DNA from: Azorinus chamasolen
Lineage: Eukaryota; Mollusca; Bivalvia; Cardiida; Solecurtidae
Direction: 5' to 3'
Length of the DNA stretch: 64,000 nucleotides
Assembly: GCA_963576725.1 (NCBI GenBank)
Contig: OY755242.1
Location: 9,143,132-9,207,131, forward strand
Part shown: piece after piece, positions 33,244 to 46,075 of the stretch
How positions within the stretch are numbered: position 1 is the first letter of the stretch
How the letters are laid out: each line of letters opens with the position of its first letter
Program-made: the position numbers and the translations under genes
The notes under the pieces: generated by a model
What the model was told of the DNA's origin: nothing
What the model saw: only the letters and a program-made list of their open reading frames with translations
Databases searched by the model: none

Positions 33244-35100
33244 AGCTCAACAGAGCACAAAGTGCTCAGGGTGAGCTTTTGTGATCGCCTGATGTCCGTC
33301 ATCCGTCGGCGTGCGTCAACTGTTGTTAGTCGTCTGTCATCAGTCGTCAACAATTTGAACCTTAAAAATCTTCTATTCTGAATATACAGGGTTCTCAGCT
33401 TTCGTCTTTGGCACATAGCATCATCCGTAGGTCCTCTAGAAAATTTATATAAATTATGGCCCTGGGGTCAAAATTGGCCCGGCCCCAGGGCTGGCCAGTT
33501 TTCAATAGAAACATATTGTGAAATCTTTGAAAATCTTCTCCTCTGAAGCTGGAAGGTTCTTAGCTTTCATATTTGGCACATATCATCATATTCAGGTCCT
33601 TTCATATTTGGCTTTCATATTTGGCACATTGCATCATGTTCAGGTCCTCAAAATTAGCCCCGCCCAAGAGGTGGCCAGTTTTCAATAGAATCGTATAGTG
33701 AAATCTTTGAAAATCTTCTCCTCTGAATCTGGAAGGTTCTCAGCTTTCATATTTGGCACATATCATCATGTTCAGGTCCTCTACAAAAGTTGTATAAATT
33801 AGTGCCCTGGGGTCAAAATTTGTCCCACCCTAGGGCTGGCCAGTTTTCAATAGAAACATATTGCGAAAACTTTGAAAATCTTCTCCTCTGAAGCTGGAAG
33901 GTTCTCAGCTTTCAAATTTGGCACATATCATCATATTCAGGTCCTCTACAAAAGTTATATAAATTATGGCCCAGGGATCAAAATTGGCCCCGTCCCAGGG
34001 GTGGCCAGTTTTCTATAGAAACATAGTGAAAACTTTGAAAATCTTCTCCTCTGAAACTGGAAGGTTCTCAGCTTTCATATTTGGCATATAACATCATTTT
34101 CAGTTCCTGTACAAAAGATATATAAATTATAGCCCTGGGGTCAAAATTTGCCCCGCCCAAGGGGTGGCCAGTTTTCAAAAGAAACATATATTCAAATCTT
34201 TGAAAATCTTCTCCTCTAAAACTGGAAGGTTCTCAGCTTTTATATTTGGCACATATCTTCATGTTCAGATCCTCTACAAAAGTTATATAAATTATGCCCC
34301 TGGGGTCAAAATTTGTCCCACCCTAGGGGTGGCCAGTTTTCAATAGAAACATATAGCGAAAACTTTGAAAATCTTCTCCTCTGAAACTGGAAGGTTCTCA
34401 GCTTTCATATTTGGCACATAGCATCATGTTCAGGTACTCTTCAAAAGTTATATAAATTATGGCCCTGGGGTCAAAAATGGCCCAACCCCAGGGCTGGCCA
34501 GTTTGCAATAGAAACATTGTGAAATTTTTGAAAATCTTCTCCTCTGAAGCTGGAAGGTTCTTAGCTTTTATATTTGGCACATATCATCATATTCAGGTCC
34601 TCTACAAAAATTATATAAATTAAGGCCCTGGGATCAAAATTGGCCCCGTCCCAGGGGTGGCCAGTTTTCTATAGAAACATAGTGAAAACTTTGAAAACCT
34701 TCTCCTCTGAAACTGGAAGGTTTTCAGCTTTCGTATTTGGCACATAGCATCATGTTCAGGTCCTCTACAAAAGTTATATTTAAATTATGGCCCTGGGGTC
34801 AAAATTTGCCCCGCCCCAAGGGTGGCCAGTTTTCAATAGAAATATATATTGAAAACTCTGAAAGTCTATTCCTCTGAAACTGGAAGGTTCTCAGCTTTTA
34901 TATTTGGCATATAGCATCATGATAGGTCCTCTACAAAAGTTACATAATTTATGCCCCTGAGGTCAAAATTGGCCCTGCCCCATGGTTTGCTGGTTTTCAA
35001 TAGAAACATATAGTGAAAACTTTGAAAATACTCTCCTCTTGAAAATCTTCTCCACTGAATGTCTGGTGAGTGATATCAGGGCCATCATGGCCCTCTTGTT
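33244..35100 (+). mobile_element. Family A element nested in element J
   Basis: Head AGCTCAACAGAGCACAAAGTGC and tail CTGGTGAGTGATATCAGGGCC with hairpin and CTCTTGTT. The neighbouring J unit ('ctttgttttttttcatactt') shows the unoccupied site: insertion fell within the T-run before 'catactta' with no duplicated host bases. Confidence 0.85.
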
Positions 35101-35159
35101 CATACTTATAATTTGTCTGCAGTTGGGGAGCATCCATCGGTTCTACCTATTCTCTTGTT
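35101..35159 (+). mobile_element. Family J element, right end
   Basis: 'catacttataatttgtctgc' continues J after the A insertion. It ends TTCTCTTGTT. Confidence 0.55.
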
Positions 35160-35302
35160 ATAGCTAGCCTCTCAGCTATAAAATTTTGATTATGAACAGC
35201 ACTTTTATACCGGAAATCAGTCATGATGTCGTAATTAGCTGCAAAATAACTACGAGGGCTTCTGATTTTCATGAATCTACTTTGTGCAAAAACTTACTCT
35301 TT

Positions 35303-35690
35303 ATATGCCCGTTTGAAAAAACGGGACATACTATGGAATGTCGCTGTCTGTCCATCTGTCTGTCCATCTGTAACATCTCTAACTCAAGTTCTGCTTGGCG
35401 GATCCTTCTCATATTTAACCACAATGGTTATCTGGACATGCTACAGTAGCATGTCAAGTCCCGGTAAGTATATCCATGGTCAAGGTCGCACAATTGGACT
35501 TAGAATGTGCCTTTAGCATTTGTGTTTAGCAAATATGTTAAATGTCTGTCTGTCTGTAACATCTCTAACTCAAGTTCTGCTTGGTGGATCCTTCTCAAAG
35601 TTCACCACAATGTTTATCTGGACATGCTACAGTAGCATGTCTAGTCCAGGTATGTATATCCAAGGTCAAGGTTGCACAATTGGACTTAGT
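35303..35690 (+). mobile_element. Family H element
   Basis: Head hairpin TATGCCCGTTTGAAAAAACGGGACATA, a GTCT/GTCC tract and two ~180-bp units ('ctaactcaagttctgcttgg', 'ggacatgctacagtagcatg'). The small open frames are translated repeat. It runs into family M/L palindromic elements at 35690-36010. Confidence 0.65.
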
Positions 35691-36075
35691 CTAATCAGGG
35701 TCTGCTCTGTTTACTTATGACATTATAAAAGATGTGATACTACAGTTTTGACCAACACTAAAAATTCATTTGTACATTATGCCATTATAAAAATGGAGAT
35801 TATAAATATTCATGTCATTATTTCTTGCATGAACATTCAATAGTGAAAGGGTTGAACCCTTTCTTCCATAAATGAAAAAAGTCACTTCTTGAAACCATTG
35901 TGATAAATATTGATCACAATAGTTTCAAAGTACAAATTCTTAAAGTTTCCTTTTCTCTAGTTAATGCTCCTTTTGGGTAGATTTATTCAAAGAGGTTGGA
36001 TCAATCTAAAAATAGCCTGAGGGAATGGATTAAAGGGTAAACCTATGTAACTGAGTAATGTTGTTTATTTTGCAG

Positions 36076-36161
36076 TCAAAAAAGAAGAAGATGACATTCC
36101 CTTTGTGATCAAGAAAATAGAGTATAAGAAAGACATGGATAAACTAAAGTCAGCAAACTGT
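36076..36161 (+). CDS. Kinase gene, exon c (beta-3 lysine)
   Basis: Bounded by TTTATTTTGCAG and GTAAGA. 86 bases complete the codon split at exon b and give 28 residues containing 'DDIPFVIKKIEYKKDMDKL'. 'FVIKK' corresponds to the V-A-x-K strand, so the ATP-contacting Lys is present. It ends on a complete codon, as exon d requires. Confidence 0.75.
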
Positions 36162-36955
36162 GTAAGAATTGAGTTTTGTATCCCCCCTCCCCTAACACAC
36201 ATACTACTTAAAAAATAATGCAAATAGTTTGTCCACTGTTTTCTGGGAAAAATATTTAAGAGATATTAATGAAACTTAACACAAATGTTTAATGCATCAA
36301 GATCTGAAGCTGAGTCGATTCTGAGGTTCGTTTGATTTTTTGTTTCAGAGTTATGGCCCTTTTACTTAAAAAATAATGCAAATATATGCATATAGTTTGT
36401 CCGCTGTTTTCTGGGAAAACTGTTTGACAGATATTAATGAAACTTCACACACATGTTTAATGCATCAAGACCTGAAGCTTAGTCAATTCTGAGGTTCATT
36501 TGATTTGCCGTTTTGGAGTTATGGCCCTTGCACTTAAAAGAAATAATGCAAATCTATGCAAATATATATGAGGATGGCCATAACTTTTTCATTTGAAATG
36601 ATATTTACTTCTATTTTTTTTATATGGTTAAACCTTAATATGAATTTTCACATATATTGCGGGGTTTTTGGTAAGTCATTTTATTCTAAAGTTATGGTCC
36701 TTGAACTTTGTGTGTTCATTGCTTTGTTTGTCGGTCAGCTTTTAGTTTGTCTCTTGTTTTCTGGGAAAACTATTAAGATGATATAAATAAAACTTAAAAG
36801 AAATGTTTTAAGCAACAAAATCTGAAGCTGAGTTTATTTTGAGGTTCATTCAGTTTGTCTTTACAGAGTTGTGGCCGTTGCACTTTTCAAAAATCTGCAA
36901 ATATGAGGATTAGCTGTAACTTTTTTATTTAATAAGATATTCACTTCATTTTTTT
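36162..36955 (+). repeat. Diverged tandem repeat in the kinase intron
   Basis: Units of about 165 bases with 'agtttgtccgctgttttctg', 'gatattaatgaaacttcac' and 'gttatggcccttgcactt'. Probably the body of another minisatellite-cored element. Family A entered it at 36956. Confidence 0.6.
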
Positions 36956-39900
36956 AGCTCACCAGAGCACTTTTGTGCTCAGGGTGAGCTTTTGTGATCG
37001 CCTGATGTCCGTCGGCGTCCGGCGTCCGTCGTCGGGCGTCAATAATTTGAACCTTTAAAAATCTTCTCCTCTGAATCTACAGGGTTCTCTGCTTTCATAT
37101 TTGGTACATAGCATCATCTGTAGGTCCCCTACCAAAGTTATATAAATTATGCCCCTGGGGTCAAAAATGGCCCCGCCCCAGGGGTAGCCTGTTTACAATA
37201 GAAACATATTGTGAAACTTTGAAAATCTTCTCCTCTTAAACTGGAAGGCTCTCAGCTTTCATATTTGGCACATAGCATCATGTTCAGGTCCACTACATAG
37301 TTATATAAATTATGGCCCTGGGGTCAAAATTGGCCCGCCCAAGGGGTGGCCAGTTTTCAATAGTACTAAACATATTATGAAAACTTTGAAAATCTTCTCC
37401 TCTTAAACTAGAAGGCTCATAGCTTTCATATTTGGCACATAGCATCATGTTCAGGTCCTCTACAAAAGTTGTATAAATTATGCCCCTGGGGTCAAAATTG
37501 GCCCCGCCCCAGGGGTAGCCAGTTTACAATAGAAACATATTGTGAAACTTTGAAAATCTTCTCCTCTTAAACTGGAAGGCTCTCAGCTTTCATATTTGGC
37601 ACATAGCATCATGTTCAGGTCCACTACAAAAGTTATATAAATTATGCCCCTGGGGGTCAAAATTGGCCCCGCCCAAGGGGTGGCCAGTTTTCAATAGTAC
37701 TAAACATATTATGAAAACTTTGAAAATCTTCTCCTCTGAATCTAGAAGGTTCTCAGCTTTCATACTTGGCACTTAACATCATGTTCAGGTCCTCTACCAA
37801 AGTTATATAAATTATGCCCCTGGGGTCAAAATTGGCCCCGCCCCAGGGGTGGTCAGTTTTCAATAGAAACATAATTTTTTTATACTGACAACTTTGTAAA
37901 TCTTCTCCTCTGAATCTACAGGGATCTCAGCTTTCATATTTGGCACATAGCATCATGTTCAGGTCCTCTACAAAAGTGATATAAATTATGCCCCTGGGGT
38001 CAAAATTGGCCCCGCCTCAGGGGTAGCCAGTTTTCAATAGAAACATATATGGTGAAACTTTGAAAATCTTCTCCTCTGAAACTGGAAGGTTCTCAGCTTT
38101 CATATTTGGCACATAGCATCATGTTTAGGTCCTCTACAAAAGTTATATAAATTATGCCCCTGGGGTCAAAAATGGCCCCGCCCCAGGGGTAGTCAGTTTT
38201 CAATAGAAACATATATGGTGAAACTTTGAAAATCTTCTCCTCTTAAACTGGAAGGCTCATAGCTTTCATATTTGGCACATAGCATCATGTTCAGGTCCTC
38301 TACAAAAGTTATATAAATTATGGCCCTGGGGTCAAAATTGGCCCCGCCCCAGGGGTAGCCAGTTTACAATAGAAACATATTGTGAAACTTTGAAAATCTT
38401 CTCTTAAACTAGAAGGCTCTCAGCTTTCATATTTGGCACATAGCATCATGTTCAGGTCCACTACAAAAGTTATATAAATTATGCCCCTGGGGGTCAAAAT
38501 TGGCCCTGTCCAAGGGGTGGCCAGTTTTCAATAGTACTAAACATATTATGAAAACTTTGAAAATCTTCTCCTCTTAATCTAGAAGGTCCTCAGCTTTCAT
38601 ATTTGGCACATATCATCATGTTCAGGTCCTCTTCAAAGGTGTATAAATTATGCCCCTGGGGGTCAAAATTGGCCCCGTCCAAGGGGTGGCCAGTTTTCAA
38701 TAGTACTAAACATATTATGAAAACTGAAAATCTTCTCCTCTTAATCTAGAAGGTCCTCAGCTTTCATATTTGGCACATAACATCATGTTCAGGTCCTCTA
38801 CAAAAGTTGTATAAATTGTGCCCCTGGGGGTCAAAATTGGCCCCGCCCCAGGGGTAGCCAGTTTACAATAGAAACATATTGTGAAACTTTGAAAATCTTC
38901 TCCTCTTAAACTGGAAGGCTCTCAGCTTTCATATTTGGCACATAGCATCATGTTCAGGTCCATTACAAAAGTTATATAAATTATGCTCCTTGGGTCAAAA
39001 TTGGCCCCGCCCAAGGGGTGGCCAGTTTTCAATAGTACTAAACATATTATGAAAACTTTGAAAATCTTCTCCTCTGAATCTAGAAGGTTCTCAGCGTTCA
39101 TACTTGGCACATAACATCATGTTCAGATGCTCTACACAAGTTATATAAATAATGCCCCTGGGGTCAAAATTGGCCCCGCCCCAGGGGTGGTCAGTTTTCA
39201 ATAGAAACATATAGTGAGAACTTTGTAAATCTTCTCCTCTGAATCTACAGGGTTCTCAGCTTTCATATTTGGCACATAGCATCATGTTCAGGTCCTCTAC
39301 AAAAGTTATATAAATTATGCCCCTGGGGTCAAAATTGGCCCCGCCCCAGGGGTAGCCAGTTTTCAATAGAAACATATAGTGAAAACTTTGAAAATCTTCT
39401 CCTCTGAAACTGGAAGGTTCTCAGCTTTCATATTTGGCACATAACATCATGTTTAGGGCCTCTACAAAAGTGATATAAATTATGCCCCTGGGGTCAAAAA
39501 TGGCCCCGCCCCAGGGGTAGTCAGTTTTCAATAGAAACATATATGGTGAAACTTTGAAAATCTTCTCCTCTTAAACTGGAAGGCTCATAGCTTTCATATT
39601 TGGCACATAGCATCATGTTCAGGTCCTCTACAATAGTTATATAAATCATGCCCCTGGGGATCAAAATTGGCCCCGCCCAAGGGGTGGCCAGTTTTCAATA
39701 GTACTAAACATATTATGAAAACTTTGAAAATCTTCTCCTCTTATCTAGAATGTCCTCAGCTTTCATATTTGGCACATAACATCATGTTTAGGTCCTCTAC
39801 AAAAGTTATATAAATTATGCCCCTGGGGTCAAAAATGGCCCCGCCCCAGGGGTAGCCAGTTTTCAATAGAAACATATAGTGAAAACTTTGAAAATCTTCT

Positions 39901-42695
39901 CCTCTGAAATTGGAAGGTTCTCAGCTTTCATATTTGGGACATAACATCATGTTTAGGTCCTCTACAAAAGTTATATAAATTATGCCCCTGGGGTCAAAAA
40001 TGGCCCCGCCCCAGGGGTAGTCAGTTTTCAATAGAAACATATATGGTGAAACTTTGAAAATCTTCTCCTCTTAAACTGGAAGGCTCATAGCTTTCATATT
40101 TGGCACATAGCATCATGTTCAGGTCCTCTACAATAGTTATATAAATTATGCCCCTGGGGTCAAAATTGGCCCGCCCCAGAGGTAGCCAGTTTACAATAGA
40201 AACATATTGTGAAACTTTGAAAATCTTCTCTTAAACTGGAAGGCTCTCAGCTTTCATATTTGGCACATAGCATCATGTTCAGGTCCACTACAAAAGTTAT
40301 ATAAATTATGCCCCTGGGGGTCAAAATTGGCCCCGCCCAAGGGGTGGCCAGTTTTCAATAGTACTAAACATATGAAAACTTTGAAAATCTTCTCCTCTTA
40401 ATCTAGAAGGTCCTCAGCTTTCATATTTGGCACGTAACATCATGTTCAGGTCCTCTACAAAATTTATATAAATTATGCCCCTGGGGGTCAAAATTGGCCC
40501 CGCCCAAGGGGTGGCCAGTTTTCAATAGTACTAAACATATTATGAAAACTTTGAAAATCTTCTCCTCTTAATCTAGAAGGTCCTCAGCTTTCATATTTGG
40601 CACATAACATCATGTTCAGGTCCTCTACAAAAGTTATATAAATTATGCCCCTGGGGTCAAATTTGGCCCTGCCCCAGGGGTAGCCAGTTTTCAATAGAAA
40701 CATATAGTGAACACTTTGAAAATATTCTCCAGTTTCAAACTGGAAGGTTCTCAGCTTTCATATTTGACACATAGCATCATGTTCAGGTCCTCTTCAAAGG
40801 TGTATAAATTATGCCCCTGGGGTCAAAATTGGCCCTGCCCCAGGGGTGGCTAGTTTTCTATAGAAACATATAGTGACAACATATATGGTGAAACTTTGAA
40901 AATCTTCTCCTCCTAAACTTGAAGGCTCATAGCTTCCATATTTGGCACATAGCATCATGTTCAGGTCCTCTACAAAAGTTATATAAATTATGCCCCTGGG
41001 GTCAAAATTGGCCCCACCCCAGGGGTAGCCAGTTTTCAATAGAAACATATAGTGAAAACTTTGAAAATCTTCTCCTCTGAAACTGGAAGGTCCTCAGCTT
41101 TCATATTTGGCAAATAACATCATGTTCAGGTCCTCTACAAAAGTTATATAAATTATGCCCATGTTCAGATCCTCTACAAAAGTTATATAAATTATGCCCC
41201 TGGGGTCAAAATTAGCCTCGCCCCAGGGGTAGCCAGTTTTCAATAGAAACATATAGTGAAAACTTTGAAAATCTTCTCCTCTGAAACTGGAAGGTTCTCA
41301 GCTTTCATATTTGACACATAGCATCATGTTCAGGTCCTCTTCAAAGGTGTATAAATTATGCCCCTGGGGTCAAAATTGGCCCTGCCCTAGGGGTGGCTAG
41401 TTTTCTATAGAAACATATAGTGACAACATATATGGTGAAACTTTGAAAATCTTCTCCTCTTAAACTGGAAGGCTCATAGCTTTCATATTTGGCACATAGC
41501 ATCATGTTCAGGTCCTCTACAAAAGTTATATAAATTATGCCCCTTGGGTCAAAATTGGCCCCGCCCCAGGGGTAGCCAGTTTTCAATAGAAACATATAGT
41601 GAAAACTTTGAAAATCTTCTCCTCTGAAACTGGAAGGTGCTCAGCTTTCATATTTGGCACATAACATCATGTTCAGGTCCTCTACAAAAGTTATATAAAT
41701 TATGCCCATGTTCAGGTCCTCTACAAAAGTTATATAAATTATGCCCCTGGGGTCAAAATTGGCCCCGCCCCAGGGGTAGCCAGTTTTCAATAGAAACATA
41801 TAGTGAAAACTTTGAAAATCTTCTCCTCTGAAACTGGAAGGTTCTCAGCTTTCATATTTGACACATAGCATCATGTTCAGGTCCTCTTCAAAGGTTTATA
41901 AATTATGCCCCTGGGGTCAAAATTGGCCCTGCCCTAGGGGTGGCTAGTTTTCTATAGAAACATATAGTGACAACATATATGGTGAAACTTTGAAAATCTT
42001 CTCCTCTTAAACTGGAAGGCTCATAGCTTTCATATTTGGCACATAACATCATGTTCAGGTCCTCTACAAAAGTTATATAAATTATGCCCCTGGGGTCAAA
42101 ATTGGCCCCGCCCCAGGGGTAGCCAGTTTTCAATAGAAACATATAGTGAAAACTTTGAAAATCTTCTCCTCTGAAACTGGAAGGTCCTCAGCTTTCATAT
42201 TTGGCACATAACATTATGTTCAGGTCCTCTACAAAAGTTATATAAATTATGCCTCTGGGGTCAAAATTGGCCCTGCCCCAGGGGTGGTCAGTTTTCAATA
42301 GAAACATATAGTGACAACTTTGTAAATCTTCTCCGCTGAATCTACAGGGTTCTCAGCTTTCATATTTGGCACATAACATAATGTTCAGGTCCTCTACAAA
42401 AGTTAAATAAATTATGCCCCTGGGGTCAAAATTGGCCCCGCCCCAGGGGTAGCCAGTTTTCAATAGAAACATATAGTGAAAACTTTTAAAATCTTCTCCT
42501 CTGAAACTGGAAGGTTCTCAGCTTTCATATTTGACACATAGCATCATGTTCAGGTCCTCTTCAAAGGTGTATAAATTATGCCCCTGGGGTCAAAATTGGC
42601 CCTGCCCCAGGGGTGGCTAGTTTTCTATAGAAACATATAATGAAAACCTCTGACTGCCTGGTGAGCGATGTCAGGGCCATTCTGGCCCTCTTGTT
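36956..42695 (+). mobile_element. Family A element with a 5.7-kb monomer array
   Basis: Standard head (AGCTCACCAGAGCACTTTTGTGC) and tail (CTGGTGAGCGATGTC, hairpin, CTCTTGTT) enclose about 36 monomers, far more than other copies. Higher-order structure is clear: a three-to-four-monomer block of 547 bases recurs three times around 40809-42142, and longer blocks recur around 37590 and 38922. The open frames in it are translated repeat. Confidence 0.85.
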
Positions 42696-42806
42696 TAAAA
42701 ATAGTATCACCTTAATATGGAAATCAAGTTCTGAAGCACAGATTAGAAAATGTCAACACTTATAAGGCATGTTGAATCAGAGAAAGTTTGCAAGTGGGCG
42801 TATTAT

Positions 42807-42989
42807 TTACTGTATGCGGTACTCTTGTTCCTCTTTGTCTAGTATTTGTTTTTCCATGTATCCTGATCCATGCTTCTTTTCTTCTAATTGAGCTTTATAT
42901 TCCTGATATAATCGTTCAGCTTTGTTCGGATCAGGTACATAAGGGACCCATTTCATTTGCTTGTAATCGTAGATTTCTATGGAACCCAT
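42807..42989 (-). CDS. Small ORF of the putative second Polinton-like relic
   Basis: 60 residues from ATG 42989: 'MGSIEIYDYKQMKWVPYVPD' then a charged helix. Not a repeat translation; codon composition resembles the ATPase remnant on the same strand 2 kb away. 'Y-K-x-M-x-W-V-P-Y' is reminiscent of small Polinton virion proteins, but I cannot name the family. Confidence 0.45.
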   Translation of the reverse strand: MGSIEIYDYKQMKWVPYVPDPNKAERLYQEYKAQLEEKKHGSGYMEKQILDKEEQEYRIQ

Positions 42990-43019
42990 GTTTGTTAACT
43001 TAACTTGCCTTGAACCTTC

Positions 43020-43165
43020 TTACGTAGTTTCTTCTGCAGCATCTTGATAATACTTTTCAATACACTGTGTCAAGTCAAGTCTTCTGTGTCATGATTAGGC
43101 CATAACGATTCAAACAGATTTTTCCTGAGTTTGATGGCCTGTCTGATTGATTCAGCTATACTCAT
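43020..43165 (-). pseudogene. Small ORF with a 5-bp duplication (second relic)
   Basis: ATG 43165 opens 'MSIAESIRQAIKLRKNLFES', a basic amphipathic helix. A direct repeat TTGAC TTGAC (minus strand) in the second half shifts the frame before a Gln/Glu/Tyr-rich end at 43020. It stands in line with the other minus-strand remnants. Function unknown. Confidence 0.4.
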
Positions 43166-43171
43166 GTGGTG

Positions 43172-43275
43172 TTACCATCTCAGGTGTTTAGCTGACTGAA
43201 GAATTTGTTTTTGCAATGGATCTTTTTGCAGAGCATAAAAATCGATAAGAAACTGACCGTAGTCTCGTCTTAACT
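43172..43275 (-). pseudogene. 3' part of a gene split by element D2
   Basis: Minus-strand frame 'RRDYGQFLIDFYALQKDP...' ends at TAA 43172-43174. The 5' part is at 45006-45176 and joins in frame when D2 and one copy of its flanking 8-bp repeat are ignored. No family recognised. Confidence 0.5.
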
Positions 43276-44997
43276 TAATCGCATTGTCCGTCCTTCCTTC
43301 CATCCATCCGTCCGTCTGTCCTTCCATCCATCCCAAATTCGTGTCCGGTCTGTAACTTCTTCATCTATCAATGGATTTCAAAATAACTTGCCACAAATGT
43401 TCACCAGACATAGACGATGTGTCGCGTTCAACTCCCTGGTCCATGGGTCAAAGGTCAAGGTCACAGGGTACAATTACTTTGTCACAAATTTCGTGTCCGG
43501 TCTGTAACTTCTTCATCTATCAATGGATTTCAATATAACTTGGCACAAATGTTCACCATACAAAGACGATGTGTCGCGTTCAACTCCCTGGTCCATGGGT
43601 CAAAGGTCAAGGTCACAGGGTACAATTACTTTGTCACAAATTTCGTGTCCGATCTTTAACTTCTTCATTTATCAATGGATTTCAATATAATTTGGCACAA
43701 AATTTTAATGTTCACCACACAAAGACAATGTGTCGCGTTCAACTCCCAGGTCCATGGGTCAAAGGTCAAGGTCACCGGGTACAATTACTTTGTAACAAAT
43801 TTCGTGTCCGGCCGGTAACTTCATCTATCAATAGATTTCAATATAACTTGCCACAAATGTTCACCACACAAAGACGATGTGTCGTGTTCAACTCCCAGGT
43901 CCATGGGTCAAAGGTCAAGGTCACAGGGTAAAATAACTTTGTAACAAATTTCGTGTCCGGTCTGTAACTTCTTTATCTAGCAATGGATTTCAATAACTTG
44001 CCACAAATGTTAACCACACAAAGACGATGTGTCGCGTTCAACTCCCTGGTCCATGGGTCAAAAGTCAAGGTCACAGGGTAAAATTACTTTGTCACAAATT
44101 TCGTGTCCGGTCTGTAACTTCTTCATATATCAATGGATTTCAATATAACTAGCCACAAATGTTCACCACATAAAGACAATGTGTCGCGTTCAACTCCCAC
44201 GTCCATGGGTCAAAGGTCAAGGTCACAGGGTACAATTACTTTGTAACAAATTTCGTGTCCGGTCTGTAACTTCTTCATATATCAATGGATTTCAATATAA
44301 CTTGCCACAAATGTTCACCACACAAAGACGATGTGTCGTGTTCAACTCCCAGGTCCATGGGTCAAAGGTCAAGGTCACAGGGTAAAATAACTTTGTAACA
44401 AATTTCGTGTCCGGTTTGTAACTTCTTTATCTAGCAATGGATTTCAATAACTTGGCACAAATGTTAACCACACAAAGACGATGTGTCGCTTTCAACTCCC
44501 AGGTCCATAGGTCAAAGGTCAAGGTCACAGGGTACAACTACTTTGTCACAAATTTCGTGTCCGGTCTGTAACTTCTTTATATATCAATTGATTTCAATAT
44601 GATTTGGCGCAAATGTTCACCAGACAAAGATGATGTGTCGCTTTCAACTCCCTGGTCTATGGGTCAAAGGTCAAGGTCACAGAATACAATTACTTTGTCA
44701 AAATTTTTGTGTCCGGTCTGTAACATCTTTATCTATCAATGGATTTCAATATAACTTGGCACAGATGTTCAACAGACAAAGACAATGTGTCACGATCAGC
44801 TCACTGGTCCATATGTCAAAGGTCAAGGTCACCGGGTACAATTACTTGTTTATCTGTGAATGGATTTCAAAGGAACCTGGCACAAATGTTCACCACACAA
44901 AAACGATGTGTCAACTCCCTGGTCCATGGGTCAAAGGTCAAGGTCACAGGGTACAATTTTTGGGGGCATTTGTCCTGTGACTGTGACATCTCTTGTT
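43276..44997 (+). mobile_element. Family D element, 5'-truncated, with 8-bp flanking repeats (D2)
   Basis: Lacks the head hairpin and starts at 'taatcgcattgtccgtcc', inside the normal leader. About eleven 150-bp D monomers follow, then 'tgggggcatttgtcc...catctcttgtt'. TCTTAACT flanks it exactly on both sides (43268-43275 and 44998-45005). Confidence 0.85.
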
Positions 44998-45005
44998 TCT
45001 TAACT

Positions 45006-45176
45006 GAGGTAAACTATTATTAGCCGCCTGAAGAAAAGCTTTCTCCGAAGACAGTCCTTGTTCTGAGTACCAATCACATTCAGCTTTGAACTGCTCAGCA
45101 TTTTGTTTTCTGAGGGGTCTTGGAAACGTCTACCCCATATATCACGACACGCGAAGCCTACCTCGAATTTTCTACG
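45006..45176 (-). pseudogene. 5' part of the gene split by D2
   Basis: Minus-strand frame containing 'QFKAECDWYSEQGLSSEKAF' follows directly after the ATPase remnant's stop. A further frameshift near 45115 is likely, since 'GFACRDIWGRRF' lies upstream in another frame. See 43172-43275 for the rest. Confidence 0.5.
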
Positions 45177-45941
45177 TTATTCCTGAGGTTCCATATGTAC
45201 AGATTGATAGTGTTGTTTTCTTGATTTATCTTTGAATGTCACTGTATCCCCCTCTTCATCATCATCATCATTATCAGTATCATCATCATCATTATCCTCC
45301 TTATCATCATCTTCATTTCGATCTTCAGTTTCATCTTCCTCCTCTTCAGTATTATCCAATACCATTCGCATATTATTCTCAACCTGTTCAGACACACATG
45401 ACCCTTGGTTAGTCAAGCTATTTTGAAACATGTTTGTGTTCAAACGATTATGTTCCAGAGTTTGAGCTTTCAAATCCACCACCAAATGACCTCGAGGTTT
45501 ACGTACTGCCTCCTCATACTGTTTCATAAAAAGTCCACTAGTACATGTATTGGGATAAATACGTCTGGCCAAAGTGGTACAATAAAAGTACAATATATTG
45601 CGTATTTAGGGTGATATCTCGACACACTTTACCTTGAGGAAACAGGTTCTGGGTCAAATACACCACCGAAAGATTTCTATGATGACTTCCTTTGGTAAAG
45701 AGATCAGCGATGCGTTGGTCGCATTTAGCTCTGTACGTTTTGAGTCGTTGAGATGATCAGGAATTCCAAGGACAAATTGAATATCAGGTTGTTCATAAAG
45801 GGGCTGCCATTGTCCGTAACACCAGATAATTCTTTGAGGAGAAGGCCGAATGAGGGAAGAATTCAACAACTGTCGGGTCCAATGCGTTTTACTGCTTCCA
45901 CTAGGACCGGTAACAATCATGGTGAAAGGATGTTGCACCAT
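45177..45941 (-). pseudogene. Packaging ATPase of a second Polinton-like element, broken
   Basis: ATG 45939-45941 begins 'MVQHPFTMIVTGPSGSSKTH'. 'GPSGSSKTHW' is a Walker A like that of Polinton ATPases, followed by 'IIWCYGQWQPLY', typical of the family. The frame breaks near 45685, resumes with 'ARRIYPNTCTSGLFMKQYEE' and 'KPRGHLVVDLK' (the C-terminal family pattern), and ends in a long Asp/Glu tail (45210-45390). It differs clearly from the ATPase at 7397, which lacks the acidic tail, so it belongs to another lineage. Flanking D2 and F2 insertions show it is old. Confidence 0.75.
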
Positions 45942-45992
45942 AAATACTGTGCCAGGTTCACCTTGAATCTCCGAATATACTGCCCTATTTTT

Positions 45993-46035
45993 ATGCCCCC
46001 AAAGCTAGGCTTTGGCGGCATATAGTGATCACACC

Positions 46036-46075
<40 letters not shown>

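Noticed and set aside
40809..42142. Minus-strand 79-residue open frames with 'MFLLKTGYPWGGANFDP'
   Set aside because: They are translations of family A monomers, recur in every array and carry no independent coding signal. Similar frames at 488, 17448, 20439, 34398 and 59506 were rejected for the same reason.
45232..45426. Ser-rich plus-strand frame
   Set aside because: It is the complement of the acidic Asp/Glu tail of the ATPase relic.
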